Source of the DNA: Planoprotostelium fungivorum
Lineage: Eukaryota > Evosea > Variosea > Cavosteliida > Cavosteliaceae
Assembly: GCA_003024175.1 (NCBI GenBank)
Contig: MDYQ01000343.1
Span: forward strand, 1-42,847
Reading direction: 5' to 3'
DNA: 42,847 bases
Positions within the stretch are counted from its first letter, which is position 1. The number at the start of each line of letters is the position of its first letter. A program made the translations under genes and the position numbers. This document shows, one piece after another, positions 1-10,781 of the stretch. The notes below the pieces were generated by a model. It had not been told where the DNA came from, made no database searches, and saw nothing but the letters and a program-made list of their open reading frames with translations.

Positions 1-70
1 CCCTAAACCCTAAACCCTAAACCCTAAACCTAAACCCTAAACCCTAAACCCTAAACCCTAAACCCTAAAC
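1..70. repeat. Telomere repeat array (CCCTAAA)n
   Basis: Nine perfect CCCTAAA units and one six-base variant (CCTAAA, at 29-34) run from base 1 to about 69, followed by one extra C. This is the C-rich strand of the TTTAGGG telomere type known from plants and several protists. Its orientation puts the chromosome end to the left of the window. The array is very short, so the assembly probably stops inside the telomere rather than at the true end. Confidence 0.95.
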
Positions 71-101
71 AGGCTTGTTGCGAAAACGCTTCAATTAGGT
101 T

Positions 102-3100
102 TTATGTGATCCAAAACTCTCCTTTCTGTAATACGTATGTCTCGGTTACGTTGATTTTTCCAGTGGGGTCCTCTTCTTCGTCTATAGCGCTCTCCATTGG
201 CTCTTCCTCCTTCTCACTCGACCGCGCTGCAGCATGCCTCCTTTCGTTGATGCGCTTACGTACTGCTGCACTATCCATCTTTTGATCCAAGAAAGTGGAT
301 GTCATGTACCAAAATGGATCTTGTGTATGTGGTATGTTTTTACCACTGCTGATAGCCTCAATTGCTTTTGTCAGTGCAGCGTCTTGTTCAGGGGTCCATT
401 TGACTTTCTCTACTTTGGATCGATAACCAGCAGCCTTTGCGTCCTCAAATGACCATGTCTCATGGATAGGTTTGCTGACCACAACACTTGCACGTACTGT
501 CAATGAGAGAAGGTGATGTAGGCAGAATCGGCTGGTGTCTTCGCCTTTTCTGCGTGGAATTTGGATGCTTTCCATGGCTTTTTCGATAATATCTTTCACA
601 ACAGTCTATAGAGCAGTTCCGATAACGATTTTGATAACGATAGCGATTTTGATAACGATTTTGATAAGAAACCAATAAAGAGTATTATATCGATTTCGCT
701 TTTTGTATACAATGGAACCTCTACTCACTTCAAATTGAATTGGATGACTGCCATCTGTAGAGACATGTCCAACGATTCCATACCAATGAAGCCTTGGGAA
801 CGTGGTCGAAATGAAGCCAGGATATTATTGAAATTCTCGATAGGAGATGTGCCTGTTAGAGGTTCATACATATCGTCCAAATGTTGCACCTTGAGTGAAC
901 TTGCAGCCACCAAGATTCATTAGTCCACTGAGAACGGGCTCTTTGATTTGGTTTCGAATACAATGGACTGCAGATGGCGTTGCAACAGGGTCCATCTTCT
1001 GAAATTGACGAGTTCTTCTTCCCGCTTCTAAATCCCCTGCACTGCAATCAGTAACATGAATTGTTCCATCCACATCTCTTACCTACAGACTTGATCAAAT
1101 CCAAGTTGCTCATTGGGGCTGCTAAATCAGGGTCTGACCATCGGTCGATCCATCGTTCCATGGCATCGATGAATTCTTGCTGATCAAGATATGCACCTCG
1201 ATTCACTTTATGAAGAATATTGGATAGATGTCGCCTTGCGAGAGCGAAGTCAGGATGACCCTTAGACATAAACTTGCATACACGTTGTATCACGTGAAAG
1301 GTGTCCTGCCTTTGTTCAGTCAAGCCAAAGACAGATGAGTTTTCGGTCCGTAACGGTTACAAAAGCGAAATCGCACAATTACTCACTTGACATACGGTAA
1401 TTGAACGGTTTAAAACTCGCTGGTATAAGGCTATGACTGCTGGCCCATCGTTTCCAATGTTGTCAGTGAAAAGGTACATGGCCTGTGTGTCTTGCGCCTT
1501 TCCAGGAGTCTTGATGACACCCTCCAGTATGGGTAGAGTATGCTCGTGTCCAACAGAGGGAACAATTGATGCATGTAAAACCATACCGTCCTCATTCATC
1601 ACCACTAGGACGTACGATGCCAGCTGTATCCTCTTCCCTTTCTCATCAAAGGTGCCCAGCGATTTCGAGAACTTGAAGGTGTGATCGATACGAATCGCTC
1701 TGCCGGTCTCTCGGCGAAGTTCAAGGAGATGTCGAGATATGAGGTCCCTTCCTGTGGAAATGTTAACTCATCATTTGATGACAGGATGTTTGTACCATAT
1801 AGATGGTACCATGAATGTATCAAAGATGACACCATCGTGTGCGTCATCACGAGTGATGTCTCATAGCGATTTGCTTCTGCCCTGTTGATTGGAATAGATA
1901 GGAGGGAGAGCTGGAACGAATCAGCTACATATGGGAACAAGATGAACAAACCTGACGTTCGTAATCCTTCATATTCTGAAACCAAAGCGTCACAATGTGA
2001 CGACTGACCTCGTGATAATTCCTGACTTCAAAATAGATGGACACAATATGATCCCATAGTCGTTGTGTGACGATAGTGCGTTGAAACATCAAAATGGGAA
2101 CGGCCTTGTTTGATATCATAGATACCACATGTGCCGGCGGTTCACAGCTGTTGAGGAAGAACTCCTCTTTGTGGCTTCGACAGTAATAGCTATACGAAGT
2201 GAATGCCACGGGACCTGAGAGGTCGTACAGTCGATCACGCGGTCTGTTCTGGGCGTGGATGACATCGCAAGGATGTGGCAGGTTATCGTTCTGTGCGTTG
2301 TCAGTCCATTCATAATCAAAGAGTCACAACTGACCGTGCATTTTGAGGGGGTCCAATCAATCCACTTATCCTCTTGACGGTATACAAACCGAACGTCTTG
2401 AATTTGACCGAACAGTGGTCTGGGTGTCTCTGGATCCAGTGAGATCATCTGAGGCGCACGAAGTTGCGAAAATCGAAGATGGCTTGTTGTTTGTGACGTA
2501 GGTGTAGCAACATCTGTGGTGATATCTGTGGTCATCTCCTATTGATTCGAATCAGTTTTGATTGAACGCAATAAAGTACCGGTGGAGATGGTTCCAAGTT
2601 CCCATTGTTGTGCGTGACATGGATTGCATCTGAAGCGATTTCGTGTTCAAGCTGTGTTGCAATCAAGCTGCTTGTATCTGACTTGTCATAGATACTACTG
2701 GCGAGATCGATGTCTGAGGCGATTGCATCCAGTGCTGTGGCAATCTCTCTGCATTGAATTTCTGATGTCCCTTCTTCCGTCTTAATGTCTGTTGAAACAA
2801 GATCTGACTCCATCTCCTGCTTGATCTCAATATCTGTGGAACGAATCAGTTTGGAATGATCCTTCGTTCACCTTGGTGGGTGGTGCAATCTGCCTCGTCT
2901 TCCTTGTGGTGAGCAGATTTGCTGAATTCCGTCTCTGTTTGACGATCCTTCCTCTGTACGTTTATCTTTGGGTGGGTGAAATGAGCTGATCCTCCGAGAT
3001 GTCTCATCAGATCTCTCGTCTTTGCCATGACAATAGAGCACCACACGTATTGGTCTTTCTGACGAAGGTATCAGCTCGACCTATTCATATATTCACCTGC

Positions 3101-3351
3101 ATACGACAGACGTAACGAACCCGGTTTCGGCGACTATCATCGTAGAGAGCGTGAACAATCCAGTAGTGGTCCAAGTCCTCCCATTCGATCGAAGAAGGAG
3201 TACCAACAAACCCTCCTTTTCCAGTTTGCTCAATAGCTTCGAGAGCATCCTCTTTTGAGAGTCGCTTGCCCCTTGCAGACATCAAATGATATGGAACATA
3301 TCGGGGTCGTTCTGCGTGGCAACAGATGACAGAATGCCCTTCGCGTGGCAA
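102..3351 (-). CDS. DDE-transposase-like protein, multi-exon or decaying, with C-terminal SANT/Myb-like segment
   Basis: Read right to left, successive open segments in changing frames resemble a family of large DDE transposase-like proteins. They are a Ser/Thr-rich N-terminus (2532-2813); a segment starting YYCRSHKEEFF with a long helical stretch after it (1953-2209); a first-Asp strand IDHTFKFSKSL (about 1655-1690); VVMNEDGMVLHASIVPS followed by LFTDNIGNDG, a likely second Asp (about 1450-1600); DTFHVIQRVCKFMSKGHPDF (about 1250-1310); and LTGTSPIENFNNIL (about 815-860). The last part (102-599) contains KWTPEQDAALTKAIEA, a SANT/Myb-like start. Possible introns exist, for example 1889-1952 and 607-735, but several junctions do not keep frame, notably just before IDHTF. 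It is therefore either a spliced gene with unusual introns or a mutated element. The family match is from memory of motif order. No terminal inverted repeats were identified. Confidence 0.5.
610..670. repeat. Short tandem repeat, gataacgatttt motif
   Basis: A run of imperfect copies of a motif of about 12-18 bases, built from gataacgat and tttgataa, lies between two coding segments of the transposase-like gene. It is probably intronic, because a GTGAGT donor near 735 and a TATAG acceptor near 607 flank it. Confidence 0.6.
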
Positions 3352-3626
3352 TGCGCCTGCTGTCAGAAGATATCGAATTCAAAATTCGAATTAAGCGCCT
3401 GAGCAGAGCATGAGATAATTGTAAAGGTGCTGCTTGACATGAAAATATGCCTTCGATCTCGGGTTGGATGTCATCTTTTGGCGCAAATATTCAAATTTGA
3501 AAAGAGCGCAAAGGCGGGTGTCATTCGGGTCGGGCGTTGAGAATTTTTTTTTTGGTTGGCAGTCTTCCACGCGATTCAGAGAGAGCAGCACCTTGCAAGC
3601 AGTCTAAGTTCTTTGTTCCGTTTAAG
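3352..3626. other. Intergenic region between divergent genes
   Basis: This gap separates the leftward transposase-like gene from the rightward gene that begins at 3627. It contains the AT-rich overlapping palindromes GAATTC and ATTCGAAT near 3374-3392 and a run of T residues near 3544-3551. It may carry a bidirectional promoter, but no recognised promoter element was identified. Confidence 0.3.
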
Positions 3627-6600
3627 ATGTCCTCTAACAATTCATCCTTGCCACGGACACCCATATTTTCGAGTGAGCATATCACATGTGATGTGATCGA
3701 TCTGACATGTGATGTAGAAACCAAACCTTTGCTTCTTCCTCTCGGAGCTACAGCAATGGCTTCCTATTGTGAGATCTGTCATTTATCGATAGTCAAATTC
3801 TTCGCTCTGATGATGGGGCAGATGAGATCCTTGAGAAAATGAAGCCAGACCTTCTCCAGCACTGTCTTCCAACCGCGAAGCATCAGACATTCTTGGTGAG
3901 TTATCTGGAGACCACCGAAGTTGTGTTCGAGGGAGGTACTCGGGTCAAGGGTCGTCAGCGATTCCTTCCCGTTGTCATAACAAAATCGCGCTGGAACAAG
4001 TGAGAGTATTTCTTCGTTTAGAATCAATTCTGATACCGTTCAGAGCCCTTCAACAGTACCAGTGCTCGTTCCAATGGATGGAGGAAAGCGAAGGTGGGGA
4101 GGGATTCATTCTGTCAGAGAAGGACAACAACTTAATCAATTTCAACACCATTGTAGGCCCTGTTGTACTAGAACCGGTGAGGAACGATTTATGACAAAAG
4201 AGAAGTATTTTTACCAAATCTCTTCGACTGAACGATAATTTAGGTGAGGACAGGAAAGTCCAACAAACCTCAGATTTGGGAGAGAAAGAAATGCGGAGTC
4301 AACGATGTGGTTGAACAACTTATTGACACATGTGAGTCATCTGCAACTTTACCTCGACAACACCAACTATGTTAGACGAGATCGATACAGAGGACACCGG
4401 AACTGAATCGTACGAACCCAATCCCTTGATGGAGGGAGATAAGCATGCTGATTCCTCTCAGAAAAAGGTGAGTGCAGAACATGATTCAAAGCTGAATCAA
4501 TGTAGGAGTCTTGAAGAAGACTCTCACTTGTGCGCGATGACACAGCACATCAAGTTGCAGATGCTGACGATATCTTATTTGACTTAGATACAGTATATAA
4601 GATCCAAAACGAAATGGTGAGCGCTGTCAGAACGAAATCGTTTTTTAAATCACGTGACAAACTGACATTTCACAGAAGCTGATCCCATCCAGCTTGTTGG
4701 ACGAACAAGAGTCTGAGGCTGAATGTGGCACCCTCTCCGCTCAGAGGTCTTTAGCAGGAGCTTTCACAGCAACCAGATAGTTCTCTGTTGGACAAAGACG
4801 CTTCAACTGACACTTGTGGACAAACTCAACACTCAGCTGTCCCATCAGTTGATCCTCCTGTGGAAATGCAGCGAGACGCTGCACAACGAAGTGATTCTGA
4901 AATCGAGAAGGGTCAAGAGAGTGACAAGGAGAGCCCTTCTTCTATCACAACAAAGACTACAAGAGAGGATCAGGACTTGACTAGTGACGTTGGAGGTGAC
5001 AAGTACGTACAACTTTCAATTTACTGAATACAGTTTCATCCAATCCCTCTAAGGGTGACTACATCAATCCTTCATCCACGTCTTCTCAGTCACAATCAAC
5101 AACTGATGATTGTATGACAATAGAAGCCCCTCCTACACCTGTTTTGGGACGTAAATTACTTGGTAGGAAGGTGAGTGCATACGTACTATTGTAACAGCAA
5201 TGCTGATTGTAATACAGAGTGCAGTAAATGAAAAAAAAGTGATGTTAGCGTTAATGAAATGGTGCTGATCGATCATCAGATGTGGATGAATACTCCTGAT
5301 GTAAAAAAACTCAAACTGCCTGCAAGTATCATCAACAAGTAAGCATCTTAACAATATGTGTGTTGACAGATGATACAGACTGACAAATATGAATGATATG
5401 GATCGAGAGGACGCATTGAGCAAGGCTTTTGAAGAATACCGTGCAAACGAAGAAGAGGAGAAATTGAAGGAGGTGTGTAGCGGTGCGATTAGATCCAATA
5501 GATAACTGACCTCCTGCAGGTGCTTCATGAAGCTAAAACGGTTTCGAAAGCAAAACAGATTAGCAATGTGACCGAAGAATATGTTGAAGACAGTCCATCT
5601 GAGGCAGAACCCAAGAAGAAGAAGAAGAAAGACCTCAACAACAGCGAATCTGAGGATATAGAGGAGCAGTCAAAGCAGAAGGAGAAAGAGAAGAAGAAGC
5701 ACCAGAGGGAGGAGATTACCAAGAGGGGGAAGAAGGAGGAAGTGAGGGAGAAGAACGAGAGGGAGAAGCAGAAGGACAAGAGGGAGAAGCAGAAGGACGA
5801 GAGGGAGAAGGAGAAGACTGAAAGGAAGGAGGAGGAGGCAAAGAGGAAGAAGAACGACAAGAGGGAGGCGAAGAAGACCAAGAGGGAGAAGAAGGATGAG
5901 AGGGAGAAGAGGGACAAGAGGGAGAAGGAGAAGGACAAGAGGGAGAAGGAGAACGCTGAATGGGAGGAGGAGACCAATAGGAAGAAGTTGGAAGAGGACG
6001 AAGACAAGGAGGAGGATGAGAGGGAGGAGGAGGACGAGGAGGCTGAGAGGGAGGAGGAGGACGAGGAGGCTGAGAGGGAGGAGGAGGACGAGGAGGCTGA
6101 GAGGGAGGAGGAGGACGAGGAGGCTGAAGGGGAGGACGAGGAGGAGGAGGCTGAAGGGGAGGACGAGGAGGAGGAGGCTGAAGGGGAGGACAAGGACAAG
6201 GACAGGGAGGAGGAGAAGGCAAAGAAGAAGGAGAAGAACAAATTAACAAAGAAGCACAAGCAGAAGAAGAATGAGGACCCTATAGAGGGCAGTCAGGCAT
6301 ATCTACAAACTGGACCAAACAAGGCCATCACTAGGAGCGATGCCAAGAAAGAAGCCAAGGAGAGTAAGGGACGTGGAAGGAAAGCAGCTCTTAAAGAGGA
6401 CTCAGCAGATGTGGTGTTCCCCCAGACTAAAGGTGAAGTTATGCCGTTGAATCATCTGCTGACCATTCTTACAGTGATGATTGATCTTGAAAACCGCAAG
6501 AAGATCACTCAGACCGATATAGGTGAATTAATCTGTTTAGCTCGCTGAACTGTTTCGCTTTTTAAACCGATTTGCTTCGATCTGATATATTGTCTCAGTG

Positions 6601-7638
6601 CCAGATGCCACAATGCAGATGATCTGTGGCATGTTTATGCTAAACATTGACAAAGACAAGGCAATCTCACCACAATCGTTCAGACTCTATTTCAATGTAG
6701 TGAAGGCATGCCTTGGATCCCAGAAAAGCAGCGACTGGAAGAAGCCACCTGAGTGGTGGGCTCAGCACGCCAATGATCTCTTAGACCCCAACAAGAAGTG
6801 GACAGGAGAGACGATTCCGTTCAATGTCAGAATCCCATACATGAACAACAATCCGCGCACCATGAGTAACTGGCTGAAGCAGCACTACGGTTCCTCTGGT
6901 TCAGGCACAAAACATCTTGACGTGCTGATCGACTGTGGGTATATCTACATGAGACAATTTGGTAAACAAGACAATGTCGCACCAGACATGAAGAGAGGCC
7001 CACAGTTCTTCCTCAGCATCCCTCCTGGTGAGCTAATTTGCATTCAAAACGATTCAGTTCTCGAGTATGGCTAAATCGCTTCAAAACGAAATAGCAATTA
7101 AATGTGGTACAGGAAGCACAACTGTCCTTCCTTCCAAACCACTGCATTCAGATACGAGTGGAGCAGAGAGTCCAAAACCAAAAGAAGAGCAGAAGAAGCT
7201 ACCCCTGAGAGGTCGAAGAAAGGTATGACGCCCTATTGAATTGTCCTGAACCTGCCAGGTCAATCAGACCCCACCCAGCAATAAAAAAAGAAACATCAGC
7301 AAGAAGAGACTCAACACAGACAAGCAGAAGGACATCAAAACGAGCAAATCAGAGAAAAAGCGTGCCGAGGAGAAAGATGCTAGTGAGAAAGACAGTGAGA
7401 GGAGTGATGAAGAGCAAGAAAGAGGCAGAGAAGACATAGAAGAGAAAGATGACGAGGACGAAGAGGATGACAAAGAGCTTGAAAGAATCAGACAGAGAGC
7501 AGTGAGGCGATTTGAAGAAGAGCTGATGATGTGAGCACAACGAGAGCCAGTTAATATTGAATATTTGTAGATCGTGGGAAGCAGCAAAGAAGAGAAAACG
7601 AGCAGAACAAGAAGAACAGACAAGAAAAAAGCGCTAGG
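3627..7638 (+). CDS. Large Lys/Glu-rich, probably nuclear protein of unknown function
   Basis: Start ATG at 3627 (MSSNNSSLPRTPIF) and stop TAG at 7636-7638 after EQTRKKR; about a dozen exons. The N-terminal part has a folded-looking segment (about 3810-4330) with GGTRVKGRQRFLPVVITKS, FQWMEESEGGEGFILSEKD and a helical stretch ending EQLIDTC. The middle (5520-6290) is an almost uninterrupted Lys/Glu/Arg region with tandem EEEDEEAER-type units. A second folded-looking segment (6598-7030) is rich in Trp and aromatic residues (WKKPPEWWAQHANDLLD, IPYMNNNPRTMSNWLKQHYG). The C-terminus has further basic and acidic blocks (KKLPLRGRRK, DEDEEDDKEL) and ends in basic residues, which fits a nuclear protein. 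I do not recognise either folded part. The join near 3770-3795 is uncertain because the apparent intron there is only about 24 nt and does not keep frame. Charged blocks like these occur in many chromatin and nucleolar proteins, so no function is assigned. Confidence 0.6.
6021..6200 (+). repeat. Tandem 27-bp coding repeat (acidic 9-residue units)
   Basis: Inside the Lys/Glu-rich gene, a unit of about 27 bases coding EEEDEEAER is repeated in tandem about four times, then continues as a related EGEDEEEEA unit repeated about three times. The first copies are nearly identical at DNA level, which suggests recent expansion by slippage or unequal exchange. The opposite strand is open in two frames across the array only because of the purine-rich composition. 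Confidence 0.85.
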
Positions 7639-8193
7639 ATGTGTACACAGAGCCACAATAAAAATTGGGTTTAAACGATGCGAAACGGATCAGTGTAGGA
7701 TTTCATAACGAAACAGTTCTGTTGCGATTTCGAGAGCGAATCGGTTAAAAAAATCTGGTGTAATTCCTGACTCTTAGATTCCACCCCCGATACCGTCGAT
7801 TATGATGTTCTAATGGGCTCGATGTGCAATCACTAGATGGCAATCTGTAATAGAATCCCTCCGATCCCGATTCTGACACCACCCGCTTTCTCTCTACCCA
7901 AAGTGATGGATAAGATAATATGTATCCGATGATGTGTCAACAAGACAGGTGTTATCCGCTGCTGACCCCTTCTCTTTTGAGACGATCCTCTTTCTCTCTT
8001 TTCCCCTTTTCTTCCTTATGGAAGATATGATATCAAGGAGATGGGTTCGAAGGATGTTATGATTGGATGATCTCACACTTGACGTTGGGGTAAAGGATGG
8101 ATGCAGATGGTGGACTTGATGGTGATGTACGAGACCTCTCTACTTGCAGAGGGGCTTCGAACAATCCCTTTTTATTACACAATACAATTGTAG
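7639..8193. other. Intergenic stretch, no gene recognised
   Basis: About 555 bases between the Lys/Glu-rich gene and the retrotransposon relic. Only a short leftward open frame (7894-8076) without recognisable content is present. The right part may belong to the decayed upstream body of the retroelement, but no reverse transcriptase or integrase-core motif can be read in it. Confidence 0.4.
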
Positions 8194-8958
8194 ACCGTTA
8201 AATCAATTCCTTTTCTCGTCAATATTCCTTCTCTACAACGTGGCGTCATAACATGCACTCCCTTCTTTGCCAACACTGGATTAAATCCCCGTTTCACAGA
8301 AGCTGCTTCAAAGTCTATCTCAGACAATCCCAACAAACTGGCCGAACAGTTGCAAGATGCAGAGTCATTTGCAAGGAGTCAGCTGCAGTTTGCTCAAGAA
8401 GAGATCAAGAAGTATGCTGACCGTCACCGTACTGCTGCAACAAAGTACAAGCCAGGTGACCAGGTGTTGTTGTCCTCAGAGAATATCAAGACCACGCGAC
8501 CAAAAGTCAAATGGTCGGATAAGAGATTGGGCCCTTACACAGTTATCAAAGAAGTGTACCCAAACTCTGATTCATATAAGTTGAAACTCCCTGACGGTAT
8601 GAAGATTCACCCTGTATTCCATACTAGTCTTCTCACCCCGTACTATGCCAACTCTTTCAACGGGCGGAAGGATCCTCCTCCACAGCCAGTGATGATTGAG
8701 AACAACGAGGAATATATTGTGGAACGTATTGTGGACTCTCGACAGCGAGGTCGCAAGCACAAGTACACAGAATATCTCGTCAAGTGGCAAGGTTACGACC
8801 TTGACCCAAAGAACAATGAAGACTGGATCACAGATACAGACCACTGCAAAGACGCCCTCAAGGACTCTTGCGCCATTCTAAATCTACACAGGATAATACC
8901 AGGAAACAAAAGAAAACTCTATATCACTAATCGAGGGGGACTATGTAAGGAAGCGTAG
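8194..8958 (+). pseudogene. Ty3/Gypsy retrotransposon relic: integrase C-terminus and chromodomain
   Basis: The frame is open from 8194, just after a stop codon, to the stop at 8956-8958, with no proper start. It begins inside the integrase region: TPFFANTGLNPRF matches the well-known Gypsy integrase sequence preceding the C-terminal domain. A helical segment with KYADRHRTAATKYKPGDQVLL and KWSDKRLGPYTVIK follows, then HPVFHTSLLTPYY. The last part is a chromodomain, with YIVERIVDSRQRG and YLVKWQGYD, then NNEDWI in place of the usual N-x-x-T/S-W. This order is that of the chromovirus group, in which the chromodomain can steer integration. Everything upstream (protease, reverse transcriptase, RNase H, most of integrase) is missing, so it is a truncated, inactive copy. 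A host protein made from this fragment cannot be excluded, because about 230 codons are still open. Confidence 0.85.
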
Positions 8959-9818
8959 AATCGATTTGTGATTCCGAGTTGTAGACCAAAATATTGGAAA
9001 GAGATATCTCCAAACGACACACAACTTTGTCATAAATAAACCATTCAAGGCTTCTTTGTCTAAGAAGGAGTCAGGAACTATCTTGAGTCTATTTCTATTG
9101 CAGGATTTGCCTCCAACGTGAGTCAACCTCTTACAATCACACAGCCATAATGCAAAGGAGGAAGTTCTGTTACCAGTAATTCAAGCACGTATGGATAATA
9201 CATTCTTGCGTGCAAATGAACCCTAAAATGTGGGTTGAGTTGACATCGCAGGTGATATGATTCAAATCGTAATGATAATGACACACCACGGCATGTGCTA
9301 CGATAACCTGATCCTGATTGGCTGAGCAGATCCCTCATTTATGCGCTCGACATCACCGATGTGTATTTCTTGCAAGACTGCACACACAAAGAATCACTCA
9401 CCTCAAGACCAACATTGACAACCACCTGATGCATATTCAATCATCAAACCTGCATCAAAGCAAGAGATCAGAGCCGAGAAACAAATCCAGGACAGTCGCT
9501 GCCGCTGTACCGCTCGAATCATCTTACCATATGTGATGGCCTCTGAATCAGTAGAATCTATCAATTCTCTCCCTTTGTTGCGACCACTGCTCAGCCGGAT
9601 GCTTTTGAGATCTTGGAGGCAAATAAGATGAGCCCATGGCTCCTTGGGCATTGCTCTTGCCAAAAGAAAATGAATCTGAAATAAACTCTCAGCCGTCTAC
9701 ACTTACAGCGAATGTGTGTATCGTGAAGGACAAGTCCAGGATCGATGCGAGTTCAAGGTGACACATATTGGAAAACTGTTTGAAGACTCAAATGCAAGAT
9801 GGGTCGTGTATTCGTTGT
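8959..9818. other. Intergenic stretch, no gene recognised
   Basis: About 860 bases between the retroelement relic and the RTA1-like gene. Short open frames exist on both strands (for example 9403-9663 on the minus strand), but none has a recognisable motif. The left part may contain the former 3' untranslated region or LTR of the retroelement. No direct repeat pair could be established because the 5' half of the element is absent. Confidence 0.4.
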
Positions 9819-10781
9819 TCAATCTTCCAATGGTAGAGTAGTGTGCTTGTCAATTATGTACTTTGATTGTAAGCAGTAAGGCAGCCATACGAAGTCGCAC
9901 AGCTTCTCCACCTCTTCGTCCTTTTCTTCGATCATTCCTTGAATTCGATTGGAATCTTCTCTGGCCTCCTTCAGCTCTCTTGACATCTCGCTGTGGGCCA
10001 ATTTAGAGTTACCCCTGTCGCCTAATCAATATGAAATGTTTGGAGTAGAGGTTCGCACCCTGACATATATTCTGCGATACGGTATATTGAGTGAATCATC
10101 ATGCAAGCACAACTGACGCAAAGAGCCAAATAAAGAGTTTGTGGTCGTTGATTCCAAGGTTCATTCTTGTCCTCTTTCCAGTTGCAACTACGAAATGATC
10201 AGGGTGAAGGATGCACGATGAGACGTACACTCGGGCGCCAAACATGATGAAGGTGGTGAGGAAAGCACTGAAGAATACCAGTTGGACCCACAGACCGGAG
10301 ATGACTATCTTCACACCGATGGGTACCAGATCGCCTACCACCACATCAGATCTGATGACGGACATGTTACAACAAGATGAGATAATCACCAAAAGTGATG
10401 GTGAGGGCTGTACCAGCCAATTGTGAGCAGACAGTGACGGCATCGGCCGTCACAAAGATGGCCAAAATGACTCGTTGAGGGAGGATCAGATATCGATTTG
10501 CCTCCAAAGAACTGGCAAGGCGAGGTAGTAAGACGTAGTCTTGAGCAAGAAGTCCACAGGACGAGATCAGGATGAACTGCGGAGGATCGTCAACATTCTT
10601 CACGTGTGACAAAACACTGACCCAGGTTTCGAACAACCAGGACCAAGCGGAGATGCCATTTCTTCTTGAAAAACGACAGATGAAACCCAAAGACATGAAG
10701 CATGTTGCGGTGATGACGGCTAACATCCATCGTGGTCACGACCGCATATCTGAAAGAGTATGCAGTGTCCGCAATAATCAC
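9819..10781 (-). CDS. RTA1-family multi-pass membrane protein
   Basis: Read leftward, hydrophobic segments match the RTA1/RTM1 family of seven-helix membrane proteins, known mainly from fungi and linked there to lipid translocation and drug or stress resistance. Visible family features are GFICRFSRR (the G-Y-x-x-R position after a helix), SSCGLLAQDYVLLPRLASSL, LPQRVILAIFVTADAVTVCS (family I-P-x-R followed by FVTxD), IGVKIVISGLWVQLVFFSAF and IHSIYRIAEYMSGGNSKLAH (family R-s-x-F-R-v-x-E-y-x-x-G...H-E). Short introns explain the frame changes: about 10580-10625, 10345-10395 (to GTAG) and one near 10170-10235. The first helix and start codon are unclear; a frame break remains near 10740, so the true 5' end may reach about 10870. 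The C-terminus after the HSE motif runs on as a charged helix to 9819, which is unusual for the family and may be a missed intron. Confidence 0.7.

Noticed and set aside
5896-6246. Plus-strand Arg/Gly-rich open frame inside the charged repeat
   Set aside because: It is the +1 shadow of the EEEDEEAER repeat and has no independent start context or partner exons.
5525-6259. Minus-strand Ser-rich and Pro-rich open frames of 244 and 177 codons
   Set aside because: They are mirror images of the Lys/Glu-rich purine repeat on the plus strand; composition alone keeps them open.
10100-10130. Apparent frameshift in the RTA1-like gene
   Set aside because: An intron ending near 10170 shifts the frame so that the helix with MMIHSIYRIAEYMSG reads through without a break.
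10211-10426. Plus-strand open frame beginning MHDETYTRAPNMMKVV
   Set aside because: It overlaps the hydrophobic RTA1-family exons on the other strand, which have clear family motifs.
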